From Deltaproteobacteria bacterium (GTDB taxonomy: Bacteria; Desulfobacterota; Desulfobulbia; Desulfobulbales; SURF-16), in contig JACRCD010000039.1 of the NCBI GenBank assembly GCA_016219175.1, forward strand, positions 186,001-250,000: DNA of 64,000 nt, given 5' to 3'. The position numbers were made by a program, and so were the translations under genes. The notes beneath the pieces are model-generated. The model was given only the letters and a program-made list of their open reading frames with translations, did no database searches and was not told the origin of the DNA. The number at the start of each line of letters is the position of its first letter. Position 1 is the stretch's first letter. Below, one piece after another: positions 18,514 to 26,492 of the stretch.

Positions 18514-19236
18514 ATGGCGGACTCGGCGAAAACAGGGCAAAAGCCCCTGGTTGAACTGCAGGGTGTAAGTAAAATCTACGGCAGCGGCACGGCTGCCATG
18601 CAGGCCCTGCGCGGGGTTGACCTGCGCATTGACGAGGGCGAGTTCGTGGCGGTCATGGGGCCGAGCGGCTCCGGCAAATCGACCTGCATGAACATCCTCG
18701 GTTGTCTGGACACACCCAGCGAGGGCAGATATCTGTTCAGAAATGTCGAGGTGGGTTCGCTGACCCGAAACGAGCGAGCCCTGCTGCGCCGGCATCATCT
18801 CGGCTTTGTCTTTCAGGGCTTTAACCTGCTGAACCGCACCTCGGCCCTGGAAAATGTCGAGCTGCCGCTCATCTACCGGGGCATCAAGGGACCGGAACGC
18901 CACAGCCGGGCCAGCCGCGCCCTGGCCGCCGTAGGTCTTTCCGGCTGGGAGCATCACACGCCGGGCGAGCTTTCCGGTGGCCAGCAGCAGCGGGTGGCCA
19001 TTGCCCGGGCCATTGTCACCGAACCGGACGTGCTGCTGGCCGATGAACCGACCGGCAACCTGGACACGGCTCGCAGTCTGGAGATCATGGAACTCTTGAC
19101 CTCGTTTAACCGCAACCAGGGCATCACCATCATCATGGTCACCCATGAGCAGGACATGGCCCGTTTCGCCAGGCGCGTGGTGCATTTCCGGGACGGTCTG
19201 GTTGCCGAGGACCAGATAAACGGGGAGGCGCGCTGA
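18514..19236 (+). CDS. ABC transporter ATPase, MacB/LolD type
   Basis: 240 aa. Complete nucleotide-binding set: Walker A GPSGSGKST near residues 49-57, Q-loop FVFQGFNLL, signature LSGGQQQRVAIARA, Walker B and D-loop LLADEPTGNLD, and the switch His in VTHEQD. In MacB the ATPase and permease are one chain; here they are separate genes with the stop and start overlapping by 1 nt. It energises the neighbouring mechanotransmission-type permease. Confidence 0.95.
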   Translation: MADSAKTGQKPLVELQGVSKIYGSGTAAMQALRGVDLRIDEGEFVAVMGPSGSGKSTCMNILGCLDTPSEGRYLFRNVEVGSLTRNERALLRRHHLGFVFQGFNLLNRTSALENVELPLIYRGIKGPERHSRASRALAAVGLSGWEHHTPGELSGGQQQRVAIARAIVTEPDVLLADEPTGNLDTARSLEIMELLTSFNRNQGITIIMVTHEQDMARFARRVVHFRDGLVAEDQINGEAR

Positions 19237-20441
19237 TGCTGGCAAACACCCTGCTGCTCGCCCTGCGGGAAATCCGGCGCAACGTCCTGCGCTCCTTTCT
19301 GACCATCCTGGGTATTGTCATCGGCGTGGCCGCGGTTATCATCATGGTCACCATCGGCAGCGGGGCCACGGCCCAGGTCACCGAACAGATCGCCAGCCTG
19401 GGCAGCAACTTGCTCATGGTGCGGGTCGGCCAGCACATGGGGCCGGGGCAGACCGCCGCCGCACCCCCTTTTGATCTGGATGACGCCCAGGCCATTCTCC
19501 GGGATATTCCCTACATTGCCGCGGTTGCCCCCTCTTCCTCCCAGAGACTGACAGCGGTCTACGGCAACGCCAACTGGTCCACCACGGCCAACGGCATTGA
19601 CAACGAATTCTTTACGGTGCGCAACTGGACGGTCAAATCGGGCCGGCAGTTTCTGGAGACCGAACTGCGGGCCGGCAAGGCGCTGTGTGTTATCGGGGCC
19701 ACGGTGGCCAAGGAGCTGTTCGGCGACCAGGACCCCATCGGCAGCAGTATCCGGCTGGGCAATTTCTCCTGCCAGGTCATCGGCGTGCTGGAGGCCAAGG
19801 GCCAGTCCACCTTCGGCTCCGATCAGGATGATCTGGTTCTGGTGCCGCTGCGTACCTTTCAGCGGCGGATCGCCGGCAATCAGGATATCAGCCTGATTCA
19901 GGTGTCGGTGGCCGAGGGCAGATCAACGGACAAGGCCAAGAGCGATATCGAGGAGCTGCTGCGCACCCGGCGGCACATCACCGGCACGGAAAACGATAAT
20001 TTCCAGGTGCGGGACATGAAGGAAATCACCAGGATGCTCACCGGCACCACCCAGATCCTCACCACCTTGCTGGGGGCGGTGGCTGCGGTCAGCCTGCTGG
20101 TGGGCGGCATCGGCATCATGAACATCATGCTGGTGTCGGTGACGGAACGCACCAGGGAGATCGGCATAAGGCTTGCCATCGGCGCACTCGAACGGGAGGT
20201 GCTGCTGCAGTTTCTGGTGGAGGCGGTGGTGCTTTCCTCCTTCGGCGGCGTTATCGGCATCCTGCTTGCCGTTACAGGTTCATTGGGCCTGGCCCGGCTG
20301 CTCAAGATCCCCTTTATCTTCAACCCCGGCATCATGGTCATCGCCTTTCTCTTTTCCGCCGCAGTGGGCATCATCTTCGGCTTCTTTCCGGCCAAAAAGG
20401 CGGCCCGGCTTGACCCCATCGACGCTTTGAGGCATGAGTAA
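19236..20441 (+). CDS. ABC transporter permease, MacB/FtsX type
   Basis: 401 aa with the four-helix MacB topology. Helix 1 near residues 20-45 (TILGIVIGVAAVIIMVTIG), a large MacB periplasmic core domain, then three C-terminal helices beginning with VGGIGIMNIMLVSVTERTRE and IGIRLAIGA, the conserved cytoplasmic coupling segment. With the upstream adaptor, ATPase and possibly the second outer-membrane factor it makes a complete tripartite exporter. The gene ends about 90 bp before the outer end of the integron cassette array. Confidence 0.94.
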   Translation: MLANTLLLALREIRRNVLRSFLTILGIVIGVAAVIIMVTIGSGATAQVTEQIASLGSNLLMVRVGQHMGPGQTAAAPPFDLDDAQAILRDIPYIAAVAPSSSQRLTAVYGNANWSTTANGIDNEFFTVRNWTVKSGRQFLETELRAGKALCVIGATVAKELFGDQDPIGSSIRLGNFSCQVIGVLEAKGQSTFGSDQDDLVLVPLRTFQRRIAGNQDISLIQVSVAEGRSTDKAKSDIEELLRTRRHITGTENDNFQVRDMKEITRMLTGTTQILTTLLGAVAAVSLLVGGIGIMNIMLVSVTERTREIGIRLAIGALEREVLLQFLVEAVVLSSFGGVIGILLAVTGSLGLARLLKIPFIFNPGIMVIAFLFSAAVGIIFGFFPAKKAARLDPIDALRHE

Positions 20442-20533
20442 GGTTGTTGCATTGCGGAAGGGGTTGACAGTAGTAATATAAAGCCTTGAACTGTTTGGGA
20501 TATTCAGATATTTGATGTGGCAATCTTAATGTA

Positions 20534-20587
20534 CGTTGCTAATCAGCCGCGCGGCTTTTTGCGTCGGCTGAATTAGCCTTGTTGGAC
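20534..20587 (-). other. attC recombination site of the large integron cassette (distal end)
   Basis: Read on the minus strand: 1L box GTCCAAC (20587-20581), arm GCTAATTCAGCCGACGC (20577-20561), short loop, and opposing arm GCGCGGCTGATTAGC (20552-20538). The 1L-side arm has two extra unpaired bases (a T and an A), the extrahelical-base pattern of attC sites. GTCCAAC is the exact complement of the GTTGGAC that begins this cassette at 25764. The 3' box reads G|TACATT, not a good GTTRRRY, as can happen at the end of an array. The last codons of the upstream gene lie inside the site. Confidence 0.8.
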
Positions 20588-23289
20588 GCTTGATGATCAT
20601 AACCTATCTGCGCATTATTATGATTTTTTATTTTGTGTTTGAATGCAGTGCTTTCAAGCGCATGAAAAACAAAGGAGAGACTATTTTTAGCAGCTTGAAT
20701 CTGGAAATCGTCCTTTTTTCCGAACCCCCAGTCACAGATACCTTTTGCCAGAATCCAAGGCGTCTTTGTGGCTGCACAAGCCTTATAGACCGCGCGGCCT
20801 TCCATCTCACCACCGATGGCTTTTGGAAAATTGACTTTAAGCTGTTCAACATACGTCTTCGAATTAACTAGCTTCTCTCCTGTAAGCAATAGACCAGAGT
20901 GGACTTTAGGATGTGGATCTTCGCTTATTGTTTTCCTCCAAGGAAGCGAGCATGTCTCAAAGTGGTTAACAAGAAAACGTTCGGCCTCAGGAGTGTTGGG
21001 GTCAAGTTTCTCCCCTTGTTCAGTTATTTTTGAACGTTCATAGAGCCCCAATCGTGCAGATACTAGTATATCGCCCATCAGCTGTTCACCATATTTAAGA
21101 CCAAACGCAATCCCAGGCATAATCACAGCGTATGGCAGTCGATTGTCAGCATTTAATTTATCAAGAACAGTTCCTACAACGACAGAGGCGCCGTTTGCCG
21201 TTTCATCGCCCTGTTGACACTTTACAGCCCAGACAGGAAAGGGGGAACTGCCGAGAAACATACATGAGTTTCCAGCATATTCGAATGTCCAGTCCGTATT
21301 AGAAATGCCACAGTATTCTTGAAGGACATCAAGCTCGGTTTGAGTTGCCACCACCAAGAGAACTGCGGGATAGGCAGGCAACATACCATCTGTTGGTAGA
21401 TTTCCTTCTGGAACGCGATTCTGAATTTCAGGAATAGTAGGCTTCTTTTCATCTCGTACTACTAACTCCACATATGCCTTAGATTCAGCAGTCTTATCTT
21501 CGAGATACTCACTGAACAACACGTCCGAAAGTGTCCAGAGATAGTTTACCGAGCTGTTAGCGATTGGTTTCTTGGCGCACAGGAGAAGCCCAATAGGGTG
21601 TTCTGATACGTCGGCCAATCCATGGCGAAATGCTATCAGATAAACAGCTTTTACAGAAAACCGACGACTCAGGAGAACAAGTGCAAACAAAAATCGTATC
21701 CGATCCATATCTGTATCTAAAAGAGGAAGGATGCTGTGCTCTCGTGCCTTACGGATAAGGTCAGAAAATGGCTTCTCGTGAATTCTTTCAATAATATGTC
21801 CATGAGCCTCAGGGGAGACTAAGTTCATATTTTCATCCGCTTCATCGTGCGGTACTTCCCGTAATGCTATAAGGTCAGAATCAGAGACAATAAATCGCTG
21901 CACATAGGGAAATACTTGGTGAGATCGATCTCGGTTAGCATCAGTATGGCCGGGGGTGTCGCCTAGGATAATTTCAACGGGATTGTGAGTCTCAGCACGG
22001 GAGGCAAGCATGTGCCAGATGGCGTCCGCGCAACTCTCGTTCAAGTCACTTTGTGAAGATACGCATCTGTATCCCAATGAATCGCCACATTGATTGTTGT
22101 CAACGAATGGTGCTGTAGCATAAGCCAAGATGATATTTGAGCTAATACTGCCTAACCCTACAAGAGGTCTATCAGTATTCCCCCCAGTGTTCATTCGGTC
22201 CCATGTGCAGGAGAAAATCCTCTGCCAGAGGTCATCGACGTCTAGGTCAAGTTGGGCCTTTCGTAAATGTCGCCGCCCTATTGTGTCCCGGAGAACAGCC
22301 ATAAGCACGTCCTTAGAATCGACGGTGCTCTTGGTTTGACGCGCCCTTTCAAGAACTGTCGCGGTGAGGTGGGTATCAATATTCCACACTTGTGATGTAT
22401 CGATACCGTTGATGCGCATCCGATTAAAAAGTACATTTGCGATGTGCTCATAAGCAGTCCGCCCTTCATCATCACGAAATAGACGCATGTTTGTAAAGGC
22501 TCGCGGACGAATTACTTTTTCCACGATGCCGGTGAGCGTTACATGCTCTGTCCACGACTCAGAGAGTCCTTCATGCTTGATTTTCCAACCGAGGGCGCGA
22601 AACATTTGATGTACCCTGCGATCCACAACCAAAGTACCGAAGCGGGAACGAGCAGGCAACAGCGCTCCTGACGCCGAAGCCATGTGTAACTGTTCACGCC
22701 TTAACTCATGATACCAAGTCCAAAGTTGTTTCCCTCTCGAAGATCCAATCTTACTTAGATCCCCATCAATGGCATCATAGAGATCGGATTTTTCCTCGAA
22801 CAATATAAGGAGCCCCTGATTGCACAGTACTCGCTCAATGGCATACAGCGCGACCCGCCAGTCAAAGATCACATGAAATATCCAGTGAGCAATTGCCACA
22901 TCATACGAGTCTGGCGCAATATGTAGATCTCTAACATCGCGCGTATCTGCAGTAATTTCAACATAGCTACTACTAAATGACGAAAGCTTACGGCGAAGCA
23001 CTCCAAGCATTGCTTCTGACTTGTCAACGCAGTGAATATATAAACGAGGAGCCCCGGTGATTTGTTGTGCGACTTTGTCGTACGCTTGGGCAAAGGGAAT
23101 TGTAAGTCTGCCTGTTCCTGCACCAGCATCAAGAACTTTAACTGTATCTTGTCCCTCGAATGCGGACGCAATATGATTGCTCAAATTCTGCAGAACTTTT
23201 GAGTTTGCCCCTTTGCTGAAAGGACGTGTCTCGTCATAGATAGAGGCAATGTCTTCCCTAAACTCAATACAATTCTCGCTCCTGCTCAT
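20539..23289 (-). CDS. Methyltransferase-nucleosidase fusion protein (MTase + MTAN/PNP-like domain)
   Basis: 916 aa, fourth gene of a cassette-borne operon, start overlapping the permease stop by 4 nt. Residues about 30-200 are a class I SAM methyltransferase: motif I VLDAGAGTGRL at 52-62, motif II Asp in CVDKSE. Residues about 200-640 match nothing I recognise. Residues 642-876 have the layout of the MTA/SAH nucleosidase-phosphorylase superfamily: VVATQTELD, PGIAFGL, GDILVSA, TGEKL, GGEMEG (826-831) and KGICDWG with the likely catalytic Asp853. That C-terminal type resembles the phosphorylase-like domains found in NLR and anti-phage proteins. The last 17 or so residues are encoded by attC. 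Functions to weigh: methylation with in-place SAH cleavage, or a nucleotide-depleting effector. Confidence 0.8.
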   Translation of the reverse strand: MSRSENCIEFREDIASIYDETRPFSKGANSKVLQNLSNHIASAFEGQDTVKVLDAGAGTGRLTIPFAQAYDKVAQQITGAPRLYIHCVDKSEAMLGVLRRKLSSFSSSYVEITADTRDVRDLHIAPDSYDVAIAHWIFHVIFDWRVALYAIERVLCNQGLLILFEEKSDLYDAIDGDLSKIGSSRGKQLWTWYHELRREQLHMASASGALLPARSRFGTLVVDRRVHQMFRALGWKIKHEGLSESWTEHVTLTGIVEKVIRPRAFTNMRLFRDDEGRTAYEHIANVLFNRMRINGIDTSQVWNIDTHLTATVLERARQTKSTVDSKDVLMAVLRDTIGRRHLRKAQLDLDVDDLWQRIFSCTWDRMNTGGNTDRPLVGLGSISSNIILAYATAPFVDNNQCGDSLGYRCVSSQSDLNESCADAIWHMLASRAETHNPVEIILGDTPGHTDANRDRSHQVFPYVQRFIVSDSDLIALREVPHDEADENMNLVSPEAHGHIIERIHEKPFSDLIRKAREHSILPLLDTDMDRIRFLFALVLLSRRFSVKAVYLIAFRHGLADVSEHPIGLLLCAKKPIANSSVNYLWTLSDVLFSEYLEDKTAESKAYVELVVRDEKKPTIPEIQNRVPEGNLPTDGMLPAYPAVLLVVATQTELDVLQEYCGISNTDWTFEYAGNSCMFLGSSPFPVWAVKCQQGDETANGASVVVGTVLDKLNADNRLPYAVIMPGIAFGLKYGEQLMGDILVSARLGLYERSKITEQGEKLDPNTPEAERFLVNHFETCSLPWRKTISEDPHPKVHSGLLLTGEKLVNSKTYVEQLKVNFPKAIGGEMEGRAVYKACAATKTPWILAKGICDWGFGKKDDFQIQAAKNSLSFVFHALESTAFKHKIKNHNNAQIGYDHQASNKANSADAKSRAAD

Positions 23290-24056
23290 TTTCCACTCCA
23301 GTGTAGCGCTAAAATTTCAATTTTCGATCCAACAAGGGATGCGATGTAGCCAAGTAAGCCGACAACCAAAACTGCGGCATACATCTTCGCGGTATCGAAT
23401 ACGGCCAAAGAGTCCATAATGATCTTGCCGATCCCAGCTTCCGTTGCGATTAGCATATCTGCGGCTACCGCAACGATAAGGGCAATCGGTATCCCCGCCT
23501 TGAGGGCGATGATCATATGTGACAATGCCGCCGGTAATTGGAAGTAGAGCAACCGTTGAACTGCTGTTGCACGCCAAGCAGTTGCAAGCCGTAGGTGAGC
23601 TGCGCTTGTGGATCGAATCGCGGTTCCTGATGTTGCCATCATGAGGACAACAACGACCAGCGCACAGGCCGTGAGACGGGATGAAACACCGACACCCATA
23701 AATAAACTCACCAAGGGAATCAGCACAACGGAAGGAAGTGCGCGAATAAACTCGACCCAAGGCTCGGCGGCAGCCCAAACGAACCGATTGAGACCAAGAG
23801 CAACACCAAGAAACGCACCGAAAAGGCTACCTATGAACACCCCAGCCAGCCATGTCCATACCGTGCCGCTCAGATCGTGCCAAAAATGTTGCGAACCAAG
23901 CATCGCAAATAGTTCCCTTCCAACGTCACTTGGCCAAGGTAACAAGACCGTCGATACTAGACCGGCATGAAGTATAGAAGCCCATAATAGAAGAACTGCC
24001 GCGAAGCCTACTGCTATGCACAGGAGTTTCTGAACATGGCCGATACGGTTATACAT
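23286..24056 (-). CDS. ABC importer permease, SsuC/TauC/ThiX type
   Basis: 256 aa, about six membrane helices (first near residues 8-30). The BPD_transp_1 fold is shown by the EAA-type cytoplasmic loop around residues 160-185 (AWRATAVQRLLYFQLPAALSH) and by EFIRALPSVVLIPL, characteristic of the nitrate/sulfonate/taurine/thiamine-precursor importer family. It overlaps the ATPase stop by 8 nt and the fusion gene start by 4 nt, so all are translationally coupled. The substrate cannot be inferred. Confidence 0.88.
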   Translation of the reverse strand: MYNRIGHVQKLLCIAVGFAAVLLLWASILHAGLVSTVLLPWPSDVGRELFAMLGSQHFWHDLSGTVWTWLAGVFIGSLFGAFLGVALGLNRFVWAAAEPWVEFIRALPSVVLIPLVSLFMGVGVSSRLTACALVVVVLMMATSGTAIRSTSAAHLRLATAWRATAVQRLLYFQLPAALSHMIIALKAGIPIALIVAVAADMLIATEAGIGKIIMDSLAVFDTAKMYAAVLVVGLLGYIASLVGSKIEILALHWSGK

Positions 24057-24702
24057 GGGACATCAACTCCTCGGCATCTGAATTTGAAATATCGTGAACG
24101 GCACCGCCTTTTATCGCGACAAACCGATTAAACGGAAGAACAAGATCAGTGATGTCGTGGCTGATAAAAAACGTGATGGTTTTTTCGTTTGTCATTGGTA
24201 TCACGTCGCGCGCCACATGCTTGAAAGAGCTATGCAGTGAAGCCGTAACTTCGTCAAAAAGCCGTATTGATGCTGGGGTGCAAATGGTGCGGATGAAGTT
24301 TATCGCTTGCTTCTCGCCTCCACTTAGGCGGTACGGAAAATCATCTGCCCGATGCAATATACCGAATCGGTCCAGAAGAGATCGAGCTTTGGATTCCTGG
24401 CTCTCTACTGACGACCCAAGACTGCTAGGCAATAGGATGTTGGAGATGATCGACAACCAAGGTAGCAAGCTGCCGTGGGGTTCTTGTACGGCATACGCGA
24501 CGGGCTGGTTGGGCGCGATGCCCTTAACCATACCGGTAGCACACACTCTTACACCTGCGATCAGGTCGAGAAAAGATGTTTTACCGCTTCCGTTGGGGCC
24601 AACCACAAGAACAAAATCCCCCTGTTCGAAGGAGACGTTCACACGGAGTGTATACTCTCCATGAAGATCCAGGTTGATAGCAACATCTTCAAAGCTAATC
24701 AT
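24049..24702 (-). CDS. ABC importer ATPase, SsuB/TauB type, with atypical D-loop
   Basis: 217 aa, shorter than the usual 240-260. Walker A GPNGSGKT, Q-loop VQEPHGSLLPW, signature YRLSGGEKQAINFIR and switch His in ISHDITD are present. Walker B keeps the catalytic pair (IRLFDEV) but the usual DEP is DEV and the D-loop, normally SALD, is ASLH. This may slow or alter ATP hydrolysis. It overlaps the substrate-binding-protein stop by 4 nt and lies second in the cassette operon. Confidence 0.88.
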   Translation of the reverse strand: MISFEDVAINLDLHGEYTLRVNVSFEQGDFVLVVGPNGSGKTSFLDLIAGVRVCATGMVKGIAPNQPVAYAVQEPHGSLLPWLSIISNILLPSSLGSSVESQESKARSLLDRFGILHRADDFPYRLSGGEKQAINFIRTICTPASIRLFDEVTASLHSSFKHVARDVIPMTNEKTITFFISHDITDLVLPFNRFVAIKGGAVHDISNSDAEELMSHV

Positions 24703-25679
24703 GGGGTTCCATAGGTGCTTGGAGGAAAAAACCCTTTCAAACCAATCGGCTGATCAAGCAGTCCGGCATTCACAAGTGCGCCGACAGTTGCTTCGATGCC
24801 CGCCAAGTCGACGGTTTCAATAGAAGTAGGAAAGTAGTACCCCCCCATTTGGTTTGCGATACCTTGATCCAGTCCTAAGCGTTTCGCGAGGATCTTATGT
24901 GCTGCGTTTGGATCACGGTTGATTTCCTTAATTGCCTCATCAATGGCATACATTAATTTGGCGAACGATGCTTTCTTGTCCCGCCAATTTTGCGTCAACA
25001 CAGCCCCAGACCCACTCCAATAAGGCGTTCCTATGTACTTGGCGCGAGGGTTCGCCTCCAGCAGTCTGTAATCGCCAGAAGCAACCGCTACAGCAAGTGC
25101 AGGCTGATCCATAATCGCTGCGTCCGCCTGACCGTCCGAGATAGCCTTCAAAGCGGTTTCCCGAGCGGCAACTTTGATTTCCGGCCATTCCTCTTTGGGT
25201 ATCCCCGCCGAAGACAGGATGGTTTGGATATTCATCTTTGTGTAGGGGTTTATTGACATCAACACCTTGCCACGGAGGTCGTTAAGTCCGGAGGCCCTGG
25301 AATCTTTCGAAACAATAAAACCATAGACAGTTGGTCCGTTCGCAACTTCGGCCCCTGGAAACACGGCGTAGAGGAGGCCAGGGTTCTTTCCCATAACCCC
25401 AAAGAGAACGGGAAAAGAAGTTGGACTTAGAATGTCCACTCGCTTGGATATTAGAGCAGGCATATGATCGCCGGGGGGGACCTCGACGAGTTGAACAGAG
25501 ATTCCTGCATGAGCGAATAGTCCAAGCTCATCCGCCACATAGATGGGGAGTGAGCTTTCATGTTTGAGCACGCCGACCTTCAATTCAGGTGGTGGACTCT
25601 CTGATTGGTTGGGTCGCAGAAAAATGACAGTCACCAATATAAGTAATACAACAGCTCCACTAATCCATAATCTTTTCAC
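24699..25679 (-). CDS. Substrate-binding protein, SsuA/ThiY/NMT1 type
   Basis: 326 aa, first gene of the cassette operon. GTG start with a strong ribosome-binding site (GGAGGAG, complement of 25685-25691). The N-terminus is a hydrophobic anchor or uncleaved signal (residues 5-22) without a lipobox Cys. The two-lobe fold is indicated by ELKVGVLKHESSLPIYVADELGLF, LISKRVDIL and a typical C-terminal helix bundle. Homologues bind sulfonates, taurine, nitrate or pyrimidine precursors. Its gene neighbour is an enzyme fusion, so the imported molecule may be that enzyme's substrate or a modulator; this is inference. Confidence 0.85.
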   Translation of the reverse strand: MKRLWISGAVVLLILVTVIFLRPNQSESPPPELKVGVLKHESSLPIYVADELGLFAHAGISVQLVEVPPGDHMPALISKRVDILSPTSFPVLFGVMGKNPGLLYAVFPGAEVANGPTVYGFIVSKDSRASGLNDLRGKVLMSINPYTKMNIQTILSSAGIPKEEWPEIKVAARETALKAISDGQADAAIMDQPALAVAVASGDYRLLEANPRAKYIGTPYWSGSGAVLTQNWRDKKASFAKLMYAIDEAIKEINRDPNAAHKILAKRLGLDQGIANQMGGYYFPTSIETVDLAGIEATVGALVNAGLLDQPIGLKGFFPPSTYGTP

Positions 25680-25727
25680 TCTTGCTCCTCCAGCTATTGG
25701 TGAAATGTGGCGTGTGTTTTTGAATCA

Positions 25728-25746
25728 AGAACAGCACTCATGTTCT
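25728..25746 (-). promoter_or_regulatory. Operator-like dyad upstream of the cassette operon
   Basis: AGAACA-gcactca-TGTTCT is a perfect 6-bp inverted repeat with a 7-nt spacer, about 50 bp before the GTG start at 25679. No clear -35/-10 pair was found beside it, so the operon may depend on an upstream integron promoter. Confidence 0.4.
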
Positions 25747-25757
25747 GTTTATTTATC

Positions 25758-25876
25758 GTCCAACGACACGGTTAACCTGCCGCGAGGCTTTTGAGGACGG
25801 CAGAAGTAATTAAACAAGTAATCGGCAACAACATTGAACGTCCGTGCTCGCGGTCACGGTTGAACCGATGGTTATG
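25758..25876 (-). other. attC recombination site between the two integron cassettes
   Basis: Read on the minus strand: 1L box GCATAAC (25876-25870), long arm at 25867-25847, variable region, opposing arm CTCGCGGCAGGTTAACCG (25786-25769), and crossover box G|TTGGAC (25764-25758). The arms pair over 18 bp, with three extra bases (C, G, A) only on the 1L side, a hallmark of attC. The 1L box is the exact complement of GTTATGC at the start of the adjoining cassette (26402-26396). Confidence 0.85.
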
Positions 25877-25893
25877 CAATATAATCCGTATTG

Positions 25894-26370
25894 TCAATTG
25901 TCGATATATCCTGTTCCGTTACATTTTGAGCAGGTCTCATAAACATATGGATCGGAACACTGCGAGCAACCAGGACAACATATGTCTGACCCTAATCCAC
26001 CACATCCATGTTCAGTATAGTAACCACGATTTATAATACTTCCTCCTATTCCATCACATTGCCTGCAAGCCCCACATTTACTACATTTTGTTTGCGACCA
26101 CTCGTGTCTCTTTTCACTATCTATGACTTTACCACAATGCTTACATTTTCGTTCTAATAAACAGCTTTTTGAATTTACATATTGCCATTCGCCAAGTTCG
26201 TGTCTAATTGATTTTAATCCACAAAATTTACTTCTACTAATGCGATAATAATTTTTAATTTTGCAAAACCATTCATGAAAAAAAATTCCCACATCAATAA
26301 GGAATATAGCTAAATAAAATAAAGCTGATAAGCCTAGCAATGTAATAAAAATTAGAAAAGAAATATCCAT
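25894..26370 (-). CDS. Membrane-anchored cysteine-rich zinc-ribbon protein (integron cassette gene)
   Basis: Using ATG 26370 gives 158 aa; the frame stays open upstream to 26442, but the cassette boundary lies at about 26402 and an AAAGG ribosome-binding site precedes 26370. Residues 1-35 are one or two membrane helices (ISFLIFITLLGLSALFYLA). The rest is Cys-rich: CKHCGK, CSKCGACRQCDGIGG, CCPGCSQC and CSKCNGTGYI, the last resembling DnaJ-type CxxCxGxG zinc fingers. No family was assigned. Its base composition is visibly AT-rich compared with the neighbouring core genes, as expected for a cassette. Confidence 0.75.
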   Translation of the reverse strand: MDISFLIFITLLGLSALFYLAIFLIDVGIFFHEWFCKIKNYYRISRSKFCGLKSIRHELGEWQYVNSKSCLLERKCKHCGKVIDSEKRHEWSQTKCSKCGACRQCDGIGGSIINRGYYTEHGCGGLGSDICCPGCSQCSDPYVYETCSKCNGTGYIDN

Positions 26371-26395
26371 GCAAGATACCTTTTTCTTGTTTAGT

Positions 26396-26492
26396 GCATA
26401 ACAAGTTATTAGCTGGACGGAATTCGTCCTATCAATAGCCATATTTGTGGTATTAGCGATAAAGCAAAATGCATACCAATATTTTAAGTCGA
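26396..26492 (-). other. Candidate attI site next to the integrase 3' end
   Basis: The roughly 90 bp between the restored integrase stop (26493) and the first cassette boundary. The crossover box G|TTATGC (26402-26396, minus strand) begins the first cassette. A short palindrome GGACGAATTCCGTCC lies just upstream of it. No second attC-like arm is present, which favours a simple attI site over another attC. Confidence 0.6.
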
